Shown here in pieces: positions 18,028-28,398 of a DNA stretch of 64,000 bases; position 1 is the first letter of the stretch; each line of letters opens with the position of its first letter. The notes beneath the pieces were generated by a model that worked only from the letters and a program-made list of their open reading frames with translations, ran no database searches and was not told the origin of the DNA. Origin of the DNA: Nitrospira sp. (GTDB taxonomy: Bacteria; Nitrospirota; Nitrospiria; Nitrospirales; Nitrospiraceae); the NCBI GenBank assembly GCA_005116885.1, contig SWDP01000010.1, positions 19,801-83,800 on the forward strand, read 5' to 3'. The position numbers and the translations under genes were made by a program.

Positions 18028-19281
18028 TTGTATCGCAAGCTCGTTTTGGACAACGGAGTGCGGGTGGTGACCGAACGGATGCCGACGCTCAAGTCGGTCA
18101 CCGTGGGCGTGTGGGTGAACACCGGGTCTCGGGACGAGCAGACTTGCCAAGCAGGGTATTCCCATTTCATCGAGCACATGCTCTTTAAAGGAACGCGCAA
18201 GCGTTCTTCCGCAGAAATTTCACGTGAAATCGACGCGCTTGGTGGAGAGATGAACGCCTTCACCTCGCGTGAGACGACGACCTATTACGTGAAGGTGCTG
18301 GATCAACATTTGGAGCACGCGCTCGAGCTCCTCTCCGACCTGTTCCACCATTCTAGTTTTGCACCCAAAGAAATTGAAAAAGAAAAACAGGTCGTTCTGG
18401 AAGAGATCCGTATGGTCCAAGATGACCCGGAAGATCTCGTACAAGAGCTCCACATGGGGCAGGTGCTGGAGCGCCATCCGCTTGGACGCTCCATTCTTGG
18501 TCGAGAGAAGACGATCGAAGGCCTGCGACGTCAGGATTTGTTGGACTATATCGAAGCACGTTACGATCCAAGGCAGACGGTTGTTTCGATTGCCGGAAAC
18601 TTCGAGCAGGCCAAACTTGATCGACTCGTTGCCCGGTATTTCGGCAAGGGCAGTGCCGTAAAGACAGCTTCGCTCAATGGGCGCATCCCGCCTAGCGTGC
18701 ATAGTGGTGTCTTGCTGAAGAAAAAACAGTTGGAGCAGGTGCATCTCTGTCTCAGTCTCAAAGGCGTCGCTGCCGGACATCAGGATCGCTATGCGTTGTA
18801 CGCGCTCAATAGCGTATTGGGTGGCAGTGTCAGTTCACGATTATTTCAAGAAGTTCGAGAGAAGCGGGGTCTCGCCTATTCGATCTACTCGTTCTTGTCC
18901 GGCTATTCGGATGGCGGCATGATTACGGTCTATGCGGCGACAAGGCCGAAGGAAGTCGATCGCGTCGTGGATCTTGTCTGCCGAGAGATTCGACAGATTG
19001 GGATCAAAGGCGTCGAACGGAACGAGCTTGAGCGCGTGAAGGCTCAGATGAAAGGTAGTTTGATGCTGAGCTTGGAAAGTTCACACAGCCGAATGAATAA
19101 GCTGGCGAAGGACGAGCTCACATACGGAAGGCATACCTCGCTCAGTAGTATGTTAGCTCATATCGATCACGTGAATGTGGAGCAGGTCTTCAATGTGGGC
19201 CGACAGTATTTTGGACTGGACTCGCTAGCGATCACCGGGCTTGGGCCACTAGCCTCACGCAGTCTTCACGCATACCAATGA
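18028..19281 (+). CDS. M16 family zinc peptidase
   Basis: HFIEHMLFKGTRKRSSAEISREIDALGGEMNAFTSRETTTYY; TTG start. Confidence 0.95.
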   Translation: MYRKLVLDNGVRVVTERMPTLKSVTVGVWVNTGSRDEQTCQAGYSHFIEHMLFKGTRKRSSAEISREIDALGGEMNAFTSRETTTYYVKVLDQHLEHALELLSDLFHHSSFAPKEIEKEKQVVLEEIRMVQDDPEDLVQELHMGQVLERHPLGRSILGREKTIEGLRRQDLLDYIEARYDPRQTVVSIAGNFEQAKLDRLVARYFGKGSAVKTASLNGRIPPSVHSGVLLKKKQLEQVHLCLSLKGVAAGHQDRYALYALNSVLGGSVSSRLFQEVREKRGLAYSIYSFLSGYSDGGMITVYAATRPKEVDRVVDLVCREIRQIGIKGVERNELERVKAQMKGSLMLSLESSHSRMNKLAKDELTYGRHTSLSSMLAHIDHVNVEQVFNVGRQYFGLDSLAITGLGPLASRSLHAYQ

Positions 19282-19410
19282 GAATTTTTTACTATGAGTT
19301 TATCGAATAGTAAGTGTAAGTAAAGGCCAACGCCACGAACATTCGCAATATATTGATTGTTCAAAGCATTTTTCCTGAAAGTTGCAGCTATCAACAGGCC
19401 AAACATTTTG

Positions 19411-19439
19411 TTGACACAGTTTCATCATTTCAGTACCAT
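19411..19439 (+). promoter_or_regulatory. Candidate sigma70-type promoter
   Basis: TTGACA-N17-TACCAT in a 310-bp AT-rich intergenic region. Confidence 0.4.
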
Positions 19440-19609
19440 GGCGAAAAATTCAGACCGTGAACATTAATGCCGGATCTGGCGCTAATATAATTTAGAGAAG
19501 AAGTTGGAATATCTACATTTCTTGACTCAACTTTGAAGTTTTTGTAGTTCTTGAATTAGATATTCAGTCGGTCATTCTGGTTGATATTTTTATGAAGGAG
19601 GGACTAGGT

Positions 19610-20131
19610 ATGCCAAAGGCCATACTTATCGCCGCCATGACAGTGTTTTCCGCAGTGAGTTTACTCACGACTCAGTTTGCAATTGCCGACCCTGCGGCTC
19701 CTCCTGAAGCTGGTCCGACTGGTCCAACCGATAACATTGCCGGTGGAAAGCCCATGAAAGGTGAAGTGACCAAGACGCTCAAGGGGCGAGTGTGGTCACA
19801 ATGGGCTGACAATCCTGATGGAGAACTACTGTTCGGCATTCAATATTGGAACAGTGGTGAGCAGGCGTCTGGAACCCCGAATGGCCGATCATCGTCTGAC
19901 CTTGATGTGAAGCCGCCTGATCCATTGCTCACGTGTTGTGGTTGGGGCTTTGTAGGCGGTACCGATAAGAATAATCCGTACTCGGGTTGGTACCATGCGG
20001 CCACAACTGTTCGGTTGGCGGTGAAGGACAAGGCCTTGATGGATCAGATCATTAAGGCCTCTCAGGAACTTGTGGCCATGGAAGTGAGCCTGGACGGTCG
20101 GACGATCACCGGCTTTAAGGTTATTAAGTAA
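19610..20131 (+). CDS. Exported hypothetical protein
   Basis: Signal peptide MPKAILIAAMTVFSAVSLLTTQFAIADP; no recognised domain. Confidence 0.65.
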   Translation: MPKAILIAAMTVFSAVSLLTTQFAIADPAAPPEAGPTGPTDNIAGGKPMKGEVTKTLKGRVWSQWADNPDGELLFGIQYWNSGEQASGTPNGRSSSDLDVKPPDPLLTCCGWGFVGGTDKNNPYSGWYHAATTVRLAVKDKALMDQIIKASQELVAMEVSLDGRTITGFKVIK

Positions 20132-20183
20132 TCGACCTTGACAAGATTTTATTCTTTCATGCTCTGTTAAGGGGGATGCGATT

Positions 20184-20852
20184 ATGAAGTTTCATGCAAA
20201 AGGGTTAGCCATCATGGCGGCTGTAGGGATGGTGGTTTCAACCGTTTCTTCCGCGCTGGCGATCGAATCATTCCAAGAACGGTTTGAGTGGGGCGATATG
20301 AGTAAGCCGACCACCATACAGGGTCGGGTGATCGTACTCGATCCTTACGATGAGGCGGTCTGGATCAACGTCTCTGTGTTCGGCGGAGTTGCCGAGAGCG
20401 GTCTCTTCTGGCAGAAAATTCACCCAGGCAAAAATCTAAAGTTCTATGCCGACAAGGGTGCATGGGAAGAACTCAAGAAGATGGGCCGTCCTCATGCGGG
20501 ACCGGCTGCGGCCAAGGAAGTGCCACCTGGCAGCACGACCGACTTGATCGAGTTTGTGGCGACAGAACCTGAACAGAATCATCGTGTCATTTCCTCAGTC
20601 AAGAAGATTCCGGAAGTAGCTGGTTCCATGGGGAAGCCGTTGAGCATTTCCGGCGTGCGGTTGAAAGAGTGTGCGGGCAAGAGCGAAGTCGAGGCTGGCT
20701 GCGCAGCCGCGAAGCAAGGTCTCAATACCTCACCGAAGTCTCCTAATGGGGCTGCTATTCCTATGCAGTATGATGTGTTGCTCCCAGGTGGAGAGCCCAT
20801 CGCTGGCTTGATTCCCTGGACCGCGAAGTATAACACAGGTGCAGCTCACTGA
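20184..20852 (+). CDS. Exported hypothetical protein
   Basis: Signal peptide MKFHAKGLAIMAAVGMVVSTVSSALA; same-strand neighbour of 19610-20131. Confidence 0.7.
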   Translation: MKFHAKGLAIMAAVGMVVSTVSSALAIESFQERFEWGDMSKPTTIQGRVIVLDPYDEAVWINVSVFGGVAESGLFWQKIHPGKNLKFYADKGAWEELKKMGRPHAGPAAAKEVPPGSTTDLIEFVATEPEQNHRVISSVKKIPEVAGSMGKPLSISGVRLKECAGKSEVEAGCAAAKQGLNTSPKSPNGAAIPMQYDVLLPGGEPIAGLIPWTAKYNTGAAH

Positions 20853-20874
20853 ACTAAGCCGGTCTCTGTTTGTA

Positions 20875-20912
20875 AGGGCGGCATCTCCGAAAGGGGATGC
20901 CGCCTTTGTTTT
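20875..20912. terminator. Bidirectional terminator-like hairpin
   Basis: AAGGGCGGCATCTCC-GAAA-GGGGATGCCGCCTTTGTTTT between convergent genes. Confidence 0.85.
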
Positions 20913-20917
20913 GAGAG

Positions 20918-23569
20918 TTACTTGTCGGAGTCGGCGGCCTTGCGCTGCAGATCGGCAAGCCGGTTGAGCGCATCCAGCGGGGTCATTGAAAAGAGATCGA
21001 TCTGTCTCACCTCATCCACAATCGGGTGTGCATGGGGAAGGGAAGCCTGGGTTGGTTTTTGTTCTGAGGGCAGAGCGGGAGTCTGGGTCGTCGAATCGGT
21101 TTGTTCAAGCTGTGCGAGTACCTCCTGAGCTCTCTCGATCACGGAGGTAGGCAATCCCGCCAGTTTGGCAACATGAATACCGTAACTGCGGTCAGCGCCA
21201 CCCGCCACAATTTTACGCAGGAAGACCACCTCTCCATCCCGTTCCTGAACCGCTACGCAATAATTTTTGATTCCTTCCCGTAACCCTTCCAGCTGCGTCA
21301 TTTCGTGATAATGCGTCGCGAATAGCGTCCTGGCTCCCAGGTGCCGGCGGTCTTGTATGTGCTCGGCGATAGCCCAGGCTATACTCAGTCCGTCGTAGGT
21401 GCTGGTGCCTCGCCCGATCTCGTCCAAGAGAATCAAACTGCGGGTGGTCGCGCTGTTCAAGATGTGTGCCGACTCGATCATTTCCACCATGAAGGTGCTC
21501 TGTCCAGCAGCTAAATTGTCCGAGGCCCCCACACGCGTGAAAATCCGATCGACCAGTCCAATGCGGGCTTCGGCTGCCGGCACGAAGCTCCCAATCTGTG
21601 CCAACAGCACGATCAGAGCCACCTGACGGAGATAGGTGCTTTTCCCTGCCATATTGGGTCCGGTAAGAATCACAAGACGGTTGTGTTCACAGTCGAGAGT
21701 GGTGTCGTTGGGTACAAAGGTCAGATCACTATGAAGTTGCTCGACGACTGGGTGCCTGCCTTCACGAACAAGGATTGTGCTGCTCTCATCGACGAGGGGT
21801 TTGACATAGCGCTGTAACGCGGCGGTCTCGGCCAGACAAGCGAGGACATCAATTAACGCGACAGCCTGGGCCATCGTGTGAAGACGAGGCACCTCGTGTG
21901 CCACGCGTTCGCGCAATTGTTCAAACAGCTCTTGTTCGAGCGCCAACAGTTTCATTTCAGCGCCCGTGACACGCTCTTCCAACTCTTTGAGTTCCGGTGT
22001 CATGAATCGCTCGGCATTGACCAGCGTCTGTTTGCGAATGTAGTCGGGCGGGATGCGGGACAGGTGTGTCTTCGTAATCTCGATGTAGTAGCCGAATACC
22101 TGATTGTAGCGAATCTTCAAGGAGTCGATCCCCGTTCGCTCTCGTTCTTTGGCTTCCAATGAGGCGATCCAGTTCTTTCCCTCTGTGCTTGCCTTGCGCA
22201 GTTCATCGACCCCGGCATGGTATCCCTCACGAATCACGCCACCGTCGCGGAGCGCCATCGGCGCATCCTGTTTGATGGCCTGCGCAATCGCATCATGCAC
22301 ATCGTGGCAATCGTCCCACGACTCTCGAACATCAGACAACAATGAAGCGACGAACGATTGGAGGTGGGATCGTAATTCCGGCAAGGCGTCCACGGACTGT
22401 TTCAATGCAAGTAGTTCGCGCGGCCCTGCGATGCCGAGCATGACGCGGCTCCCCAGACGGGCCATGCCTTGCACATTGCGGAGAGCGGACCGGAGAGATA
22501 CGCGTTGTTGAATGAGGTCTTTCAACTCGCCGACGGCATCGAGACGAGCGTGAATGGTGTCACAATTAAGAAGCGGTCTGACGAGCCATTGGCGTAACAA
22601 GCGACTGCCCATCGCTGTGGTTGTGCGGTCCAGCACCGACAACACTGTGGGTTGATCCTGACCTGATCGGTGCTCACCGGATTCCAGCGGCCGTACAAGT
22701 TCGAGGTTGCGAATGGTGGCGCTATCCAGATGCATGGCATCGCCGTTCCAGCGAACGTGTATGCGGCGAAGGTGTGCGAGAGAAGCGGTTGGCTGAGTTT
22801 CTCGAACATATCGTAACACTGCTCCGGCGGCTCCGATCCCTGCGCTCAGGCCGCGACAGCCGAATCCATCGAGCGAATGCACCGCAAACTGTGTTTGGAG
22901 TAATTGCTCAGCACCTTTGGAGTTGAAGGAGGTTGAGGGTTGGGCACAGAGCCGTGGTCCACGCAGGCGAGTCAGGCACGATCCAGCATTCGCAGGGGAA
23001 TCGGGGTAGAGTATCTCCCGTGGTTCCAACCGGGCCAGCTCATCCATCAGCTGAATCTCCGCCTGTGCCCCTTGGAATTCTGTGACCCAAAACTCTCCGG
23101 TGGAGATGTCCAAACAGGCCAGGCCAATGATGGGTAGCCTCCTGGCAGATGAAACCGTATCGTCGGAGAAGGCTACCGCAGCCAAAAAATGCGATTCCCC
23201 AGGAGAAAGGAACTCCGTATCGATCAGCGTCCCCGGTGTATACACACGAACGACTTCGCGGCGCACGAGGCCCTTAGCGAGTTTCGGGTCCTCCACCTGT
23301 TCGCAGAGGGCGACGGTTCGTCCGGCTTTGAGAAGTTTGGCGATGTAGCCTTGCGCGGCATGGTAGGGGACTCCACAGAGTGGAACAGGGTTGGCGCTGG
23401 ATTTGTCTCGAGAGGTGAGGGTAATGGAAAGTAGTGTGGAAGCAATCTGCGCATCTTCGTAAAACATTTCGTAGAAGTCACCGACGCGGAACAACAGAAT
23501 GGCATCGGGATAGCCGCGCTTGATTTCGCGGTGTTGCCGCATCAAGGGTGAGGCATCTGCGTCACTCAT
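20918..23569 (-). CDS. mutS: DNA mismatch repair protein MutS
   Basis: GPNMAGKSTYLRQVALIVLLAQIGSFVPA; DEIGRGTSTYDGLSIAWA. Confidence 0.98.
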   Translation of the reverse strand: MSDADASPLMRQHREIKRGYPDAILLFRVGDFYEMFYEDAQIASTLLSITLTSRDKSSANPVPLCGVPYHAAQGYIAKLLKAGRTVALCEQVEDPKLAKGLVRREVVRVYTPGTLIDTEFLSPGESHFLAAVAFSDDTVSSARRLPIIGLACLDISTGEFWVTEFQGAQAEIQLMDELARLEPREILYPDSPANAGSCLTRLRGPRLCAQPSTSFNSKGAEQLLQTQFAVHSLDGFGCRGLSAGIGAAGAVLRYVRETQPTASLAHLRRIHVRWNGDAMHLDSATIRNLELVRPLESGEHRSGQDQPTVLSVLDRTTTAMGSRLLRQWLVRPLLNCDTIHARLDAVGELKDLIQQRVSLRSALRNVQGMARLGSRVMLGIAGPRELLALKQSVDALPELRSHLQSFVASLLSDVRESWDDCHDVHDAIAQAIKQDAPMALRDGGVIREGYHAGVDELRKASTEGKNWIASLEAKERERTGIDSLKIRYNQVFGYYIEITKTHLSRIPPDYIRKQTLVNAERFMTPELKELEERVTGAEMKLLALEQELFEQLRERVAHEVPRLHTMAQAVALIDVLACLAETAALQRYVKPLVDESSTILVREGRHPVVEQLHSDLTFVPNDTTLDCEHNRLVILTGPNMAGKSTYLRQVALIVLLAQIGSFVPAAEARIGLVDRIFTRVGASDNLAAGQSTFMVEMIESAHILNSATTRSLILLDEIGRGTSTYDGLSIAWAIAEHIQDRRHLGARTLFATHYHEMTQLEGLREGIKNYCVAVQERDGEVVFLRKIVAGGADRSYGIHVAKLAGLPTSVIERAQEVLAQLEQTDSTTQTPALPSEQKPTQASLPHAHPIVDEVRQIDLFSMTPLDALNRLADLQRKAADSDK

Positions 23570-23906
23570 CGTGTCGGTCTCGATGTGCTTCGCCGGTAAG
23601 GGTGGAGGATGTACGACCGGTAGCGGTATCGAGTGAAAGGCGTAGCCGCTCTAAGTCCACTTCGGCTTCTTGCAGGGCTTTGGTTTTTCGGCGGAGTTCC
23701 AGGCGGTTCTTTACCCACGGAGGAAAGAAAAGAATCCCGGAGACCAGGAGTCCCATCGCAAATCCAGCCAAGATGGGTTTATAGATCGGCGTCGAAGCTT
23801 CGAAGAGCCCGAAGAAATAACGGAGGGTGACTTCCTGTTCCTGGTTCTGAAGGAAAAAAGCCAGTGAGAGAAGCAGCAGCACTCCGACGAAGATCAGTCT
23901 AATCAT
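23562..23906 (-). CDS. LapA/DUF1049 family membrane protein
   Basis: FFLQNQEQEVTLRYFFG; two TM segments; overlaps the mutS start. Confidence 0.8.
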   Translation of the reverse strand: MIRLIFVGVLLLLSLAFFLQNQEQEVTLRYFFGLFEASTPIYKPILAGFAMGLLVSGILFFPPWVKNRLELRRKTKALQEAEVDLERLRLSLDTATGRTSSTLTGEAHRDRHDE

Positions 23907-24529
23907 GGCCTTGATGTTTCCTTTTCGCTCAAGGTCCCGGGTGATGACCCTCGAAGTACCCTGCCGGTCTTTCTGTACTGCGTACGTGTGAGCGCGATGA
24001 TTTCGTTGGACGTCGGTCCTGTCGCGCGCAACTGAATCGTTCGGCTTCGTATGGCTCGATGATTCAGTATAATCTCAATCCGGTCCTGCGGCAGCGCGGC
24101 AAGGCCCTTATCGGCCCATTCTATCACCGTCACGGTTTGGCCTGAAAAATACTCGATCAATCCTGTTGATTCAAGGTCGTGGGGTGAGCGAATGCGGTAC
24201 AAATCCATGTGGGCAAGTGGGAGGCGTCCTTGGTCATATTCGTGGATCACGACGAACGTCGGGCTGGTCACTGTCGCTGGCGATGCGCCCAGCCCCTGTG
24301 CGATTCCACGAACGAGCGTGGTTTTACCCGCTCCGAGCGGTCCGAAGAGCGCAATGCTTTCTCCCCCGCGAAGCACGCGACCGATCGCTTGGCCTAGTCG
24401 ATCAGTGTGTTGGCGCGAAACCGATACGAGTCGCCATGGCAAGCTCGATGCGGCATGACGGCGTACGACAAGCAGTTTCGCCTTGGTCGGCCTGGTGAGG
24501 TCAGATCGTTTTCGTCTGTTGGAGCGCAT
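23903..24529 (-). CDS. tsaE: tRNA threonylcarbamoyladenosine biosynthesis ATPase TsaE
   Basis: GPLGAGKTTLVRGIAQGLG...VTSPTFVVIHEY...HMDLYRI. Confidence 0.92.
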   Translation of the reverse strand: MRSNRRKRSDLTRPTKAKLLVVRRHAASSLPWRLVSVSRQHTDRLGQAIGRVLRGGESIALFGPLGAGKTTLVRGIAQGLGASPATVTSPTFVVIHEYDQGRLPLAHMDLYRIRSPHDLESTGLIEYFSGQTVTVIEWADKGLAALPQDRIEIILNHRAIRSRTIQLRATGPTSNEIIALTRTQYRKTGRVLRGSSPGTLSEKETSRP

Positions 24530-26054
24530 ACGGAATCTGAGCAATAAGGTCGCCGGCAAGCATCCCGGGCTGCCCGAGGCGTCGCGACGCTAAGTCGCCG
24601 GCCAATCCATGAAAATAGGTTGCGGCACAGGCGGCCTCCCACACAGGAACCCGTTGTGCCAGTAGGCCGACAATCATGCCGGTCAACACATCACCGGTTC
24701 CTGCTGTGGCCATGCCGGGATTGCCGGTTGGGCAAATGGCGACAAGCCCGTCGGGGCGGGCGATCACGGTCCGTGCGCCTTTGAGGACGACGAATACGCC
24801 GCGTTCTCGGGCAAACCGTCTGGCTGTGCCGATTCGGTCTGCGTTGACGCTCTGTGTGGTGGCATCGACTTCGAGCCGGGCCATCTCGCCGGGGTGTGGG
24901 GTGAGAATGGGCGGGGTTGTACATTCGGTCAGCAATGAGGCCCGCCCTGCCAAGGCGTTCAGTGCATCGGCATCGAGAACCGATGGGCGATCCAGATGTT
25001 TCAACAATGACTGAACGAGCTCAACGGTTTCAGGATGGGTCGAAAGTCCGGGGCCAACGGCGATCGCTGTGCGTGCTTGGATAAACGCCACGACACGATC
25101 GAGTCCGGAGCGGGCAAGTGTCCGTGCTTTTGTTTCCGGGAGCGGCATCGTCATGGCTTCCAGTAACTTGGCCTCCAGGACATCGTTCACACTGTTGGGA
25201 GTGGCGACGGTCACTAAGCCTGCTCCAATGCGGAGGGCCGCCCGGGCTGCCAACGCTGCCGCGCCTGTTTTTCCGACGGATCCTGCAATAATCCCTGCAT
25301 GGCCAAACGTTCCCTTATGGGAGGAGAGTTTGCGCGTCGGGAGCGACTGACACGCGCTGTCGTGTGTCAGGAGCATGGTTCGGCTCTCGATGGCATCCAC
25401 ATAGGCGGGTGGAATGCCGATATCTGCGACACGGACGGCACCGGCGTGGTCGATCCCCGCATCGACATAGAGACCAAGTTTCGGGAGGCCACAGGTGATG
25501 GTTAATGTGGCATGGATTGCCTGTCCAAGGACGGCGCCGGTATCGGCATGGAGGCCGGATGGAATATCGACGGCGACAATTGGTTTCCCGGCATTGTTGA
25601 TGAGGTCAATGGCCTCACGATAGGCTCCGGTTACGACGGAGGACAATCCGGTACCCAGGAGGGCGTCGATAAGGATGTCGCTGGAGGCGAGGAGAGGTCG
25701 TATCTGGTCGGCAGATCGGAATCGAACGATCGCGGTTCGCCCCATGATCCGAACGAGCCGTCGATACATCGTTGCGGTATCGCGACCCAAGTCGGTGATA
25801 GGAGTGAGGAGAACGACATGGATTCGTGCACGTCGGCGGTGCAGCAGCCGGGCAACAACCAATCCGTCTCCTCCGTTGTTTCCTTTTCCGCAGAGAATGG
25901 CAATAGACTTGCCTCGTACCGGCCCACAGTACTCCTCAAGATGTCTGACAATGCCTTCGCCGGCGCGCTCCATCAAGACGGTGCTGGGGACATGCGCTTC
26001 GGTGATCGTGCGGCGATCGAGCGACTGCATCTCGGTTCCTGTCACGATCTTCAT
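24501..26054 (-). CDS. Bifunctional NAD(P)H-hydrate epimerase / dehydratase
   Basis: CGKGNNGGDGLVVARLL (epimerase) and GNPGMATAGTGDVLTGMI (dehydratase). Confidence 0.95.
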   Translation of the reverse strand: MKIVTGTEMQSLDRRTITEAHVPSTVLMERAGEGIVRHLEEYCGPVRGKSIAILCGKGNNGGDGLVVARLLHRRRARIHVVLLTPITDLGRDTATMYRRLVRIMGRTAIVRFRSADQIRPLLASSDILIDALLGTGLSSVVTGAYREAIDLINNAGKPIVAVDIPSGLHADTGAVLGQAIHATLTITCGLPKLGLYVDAGIDHAGAVRVADIGIPPAYVDAIESRTMLLTHDSACQSLPTRKLSSHKGTFGHAGIIAGSVGKTGAAALAARAALRIGAGLVTVATPNSVNDVLEAKLLEAMTMPLPETKARTLARSGLDRVVAFIQARTAIAVGPGLSTHPETVELVQSLLKHLDRPSVLDADALNALAGRASLLTECTTPPILTPHPGEMARLEVDATTQSVNADRIGTARRFARERGVFVVLKGARTVIARPDGLVAICPTGNPGMATAGTGDVLTGMIVGLLAQRVPVWEAACAATYFHGLAGDLASRRLGQPGMLAGDLIAQIPYALQQTKTI

Positions 26055-26202
26055 CAATGGCCTTGCGTGCGTGATCGATATGGCATATGGAATCGGGTGA
26101 GTGTGGAGTAGAGAGATATTTGTTGCCGACGGTGTACTGTCATGACCAGTGTGAATCGCGTGGTCCACAGAGGAACGCAGGGTATCGCACCGGCGAGAGG
26201 GT

Positions 26203-26916
26203 TCAACTCAGCAACGCTTTCATCTCTCTCACAGCTTGGTCGAGGCCGACGAGAACCGCTCGGGCAATGATGCTGTGGCCGATATTGTATTCGACGATTT
26301 CAGGAATATGCGTGAGCCGCATCACGTTGCGGTAGTCCAAGCCGTGCCCGGCATTGACGCCCATACCAAGTTTGTACGAGAGCTTAGCCGATTGTGTAAT
26401 CGCCTCGACTTCAGCGTCGGCTTCTTTCGAGCGTTTGGCATTCGCGTAGCGGCCGGTATGGAGTTCGACGAAGTCGGCTGAGACTCTGTGTGCGGCTTTG
26501 ACTTGGGCCAAATCCGGCTCGATGAAGAGACTGACAGGAATGCCTGCGTCGTGAAGGAGGGTCACGATTTGCTGGATACGATCTTTGTGGGCGGTCACGT
26601 CCAAGCCGCCTTCAGTCGTCAGCTCCTGACGTTTCTCCGGGACGAGGGTCACCATATCCGGCTTGATGGTCAGAGCAATTTTGGCCATCGTTTCATCGGC
26701 GGCTATCTCCAGATCGAGCTTGGTGCGGATGAGTTCACGCAAGAGGCGAAGGTCGCGGTCTTGGATATGACGTCGATCTTCTCTCAGGTGGACGACAATA
26801 CCATCAGCTCCTGCTAATTCTACGAGCACAGCGGCGGCTAGGGGGTCCGGGTCGGTTCCACCACGGGCTTGCCGTAATGTCGCCACATGGTCGATGTTCA
26901 CCCCAAGTCGTGGCAC
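26203..26916 (-). CDS. pdxJ: Pyridoxine 5'-phosphate synthase
   Basis: [30 protein letters not shown]. Confidence 0.97.
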   Translation of the reverse strand: MPRLGVNIDHVATLRQARGGTDPDPLAAAVLVELAGADGIVVHLREDRRHIQDRDLRLLRELIRTKLDLEIAADETMAKIALTIKPDMVTLVPEKRQELTTEGGLDVTAHKDRIQQIVTLLHDAGIPVSLFIEPDLAQVKAAHRVSADFVELHTGRYANAKRSKEADAEVEAITQSAKLSYKLGMGVNAGHGLDYRNVMRLTHIPEIVEYNIGHSIIARAVLVGLDQAVREMKALLS

Positions 26917-27201
26917 GGACCCTCCGTTCTGCTATGTAGAGCGTGGAAAAACTGAGTTGAGTGATGAGCGCAAAAGGCGCTGCAGTTGTAACAGAAATCA
27001 ACAGAGCGGGGCAAGGACCTGGAGGCAGAACTGGCTGAATATCGTCTCAATCAATCAAAAGGGTCTAGATGCCGAACCCCACAGAATCACGGCATAATTT
27101 GACTCGATATGCTCTGCGCCATTAGAATAGGCCCCTTCAAGCAGCGGGGGGCGGCTCCTTGATGCCTCGGCGCGTGCGGGTATGACCGACAGAGGACGTA
27201 C

Positions 27202-28398
27202 ATGGGATTAGGCGACGGTTTTTATCGCATTAAACGACTACCGCCGTATGTATTTGCTCAGGTGCAGAGTCTCAAACTCGAGGCTCGCCAGCAGGGTGAA
27301 GACATCATCGATTTTGGAATGGGTAACCCGGACCAACCGACGCCGAGCCATATCGTCGAGAAGATGATCGAGGCGGCACGGAAGGGAAAAAATCATCGGT
27401 ATTCGGCCTCGCGTGGCATTACAAAACTGCGGCATGCGATCACGGGTTGGTACAAGCGGAATTACGATGTCGATCTGGATCCTGAGACCGAGACCATCGT
27501 CACGATCGGCTCTAAAGAAGGATTGGCACATTTGGCGCTGGCCTTGATCGGACCCGGCGACGTCGTGCTGACGCCGACGCCGACCTATCCTATTCATATG
27601 TATAGTTTCATCATTGCGGGAGGAGAAGTCCGTGGGATCGAGCTTCGACCCGACAGTGACTTCTTCGATGATCTACAGCGAGTCTATCGCCAGACCTTTC
27701 CGAGGCCGAAGATCTTGGTCATCAATTTTCCACACAATCCCACCACGGCCGTGGTGGACCTCGAATTTTTTAAGAAGATCGTCACTTTTGCCAAAGAACA
27801 TTCTGTAATCGTCATTCATGACCTGGCCTATGCCGACTTGGTCTTCGACGGATATAAGGCGCCGAGCTTCTTGCAGGTTCCCGGGGCCAAGGATGTCGGC
27901 GTCGAGTTCTATACCCTCTCCAAAGCGTACAATATGCCCGGTTGGCGCGTGGGCTTTTGTTGCGGTAACCGCGAGGTGGTCGGGGCCTTGGCCAAGATTA
28001 AGAGTTACCTGGATTACGGTATTTTCCAACCTCTCCAGATTGCCAGCGTCATCGCCCTTAATGGACCTCAGGATTGTGTCAAAGAGACAGTTTTGCGATA
28101 TCAGAAGCGTCGCGATGTGTTGGTGAGTGGACTGAATCGCATCGGGTGGCAGGTGGATAAGCCGGTCGCGACGATGTTCGTCTGGGCCAGGATTCCACTG
28201 CCCTACCGTTCTCTGGGGTCGCTGGAATTTTCGAAACTCTTGCTACGCGAAGCGAAAGTAGCGGTATCTCCCGGGATCGGGTTCGGCGAAGGCGGGGATG
28301 AGTATGTGCGATTCGGCCTTGTCGAAAACGAACATCGCACGAGACAAGCGGTGCGAGGCATCCGGAAAACCCTGAAGCTTGAGGGCTCGGAACCATGA
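27202..28398 (+). CDS. Class I aminotransferase (AlaC/DapL-like)
   Basis: [35 protein letters not shown]-lysine motif. Confidence 0.9.
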   Translation: MGLGDGFYRIKRLPPYVFAQVQSLKLEARQQGEDIIDFGMGNPDQPTPSHIVEKMIEAARKGKNHRYSASRGITKLRHAITGWYKRNYDVDLDPETETIVTIGSKEGLAHLALALIGPGDVVLTPTPTYPIHMYSFIIAGGEVRGIELRPDSDFFDDLQRVYRQTFPRPKILVINFPHNPTTAVVDLEFFKKIVTFAKEHSVIVIHDLAYADLVFDGYKAPSFLQVPGAKDVGVEFYTLSKAYNMPGWRVGFCCGNREVVGALAKIKSYLDYGIFQPLQIASVIALNGPQDCVKETVLRYQKRRDVLVSGLNRIGWQVDKPVATMFVWARIPLPYRSLGSLEFSKLLLREAKVAVSPGIGFGEGGDEYVRFGLVENEHRTRQAVRGIRKTLKLEGSEP

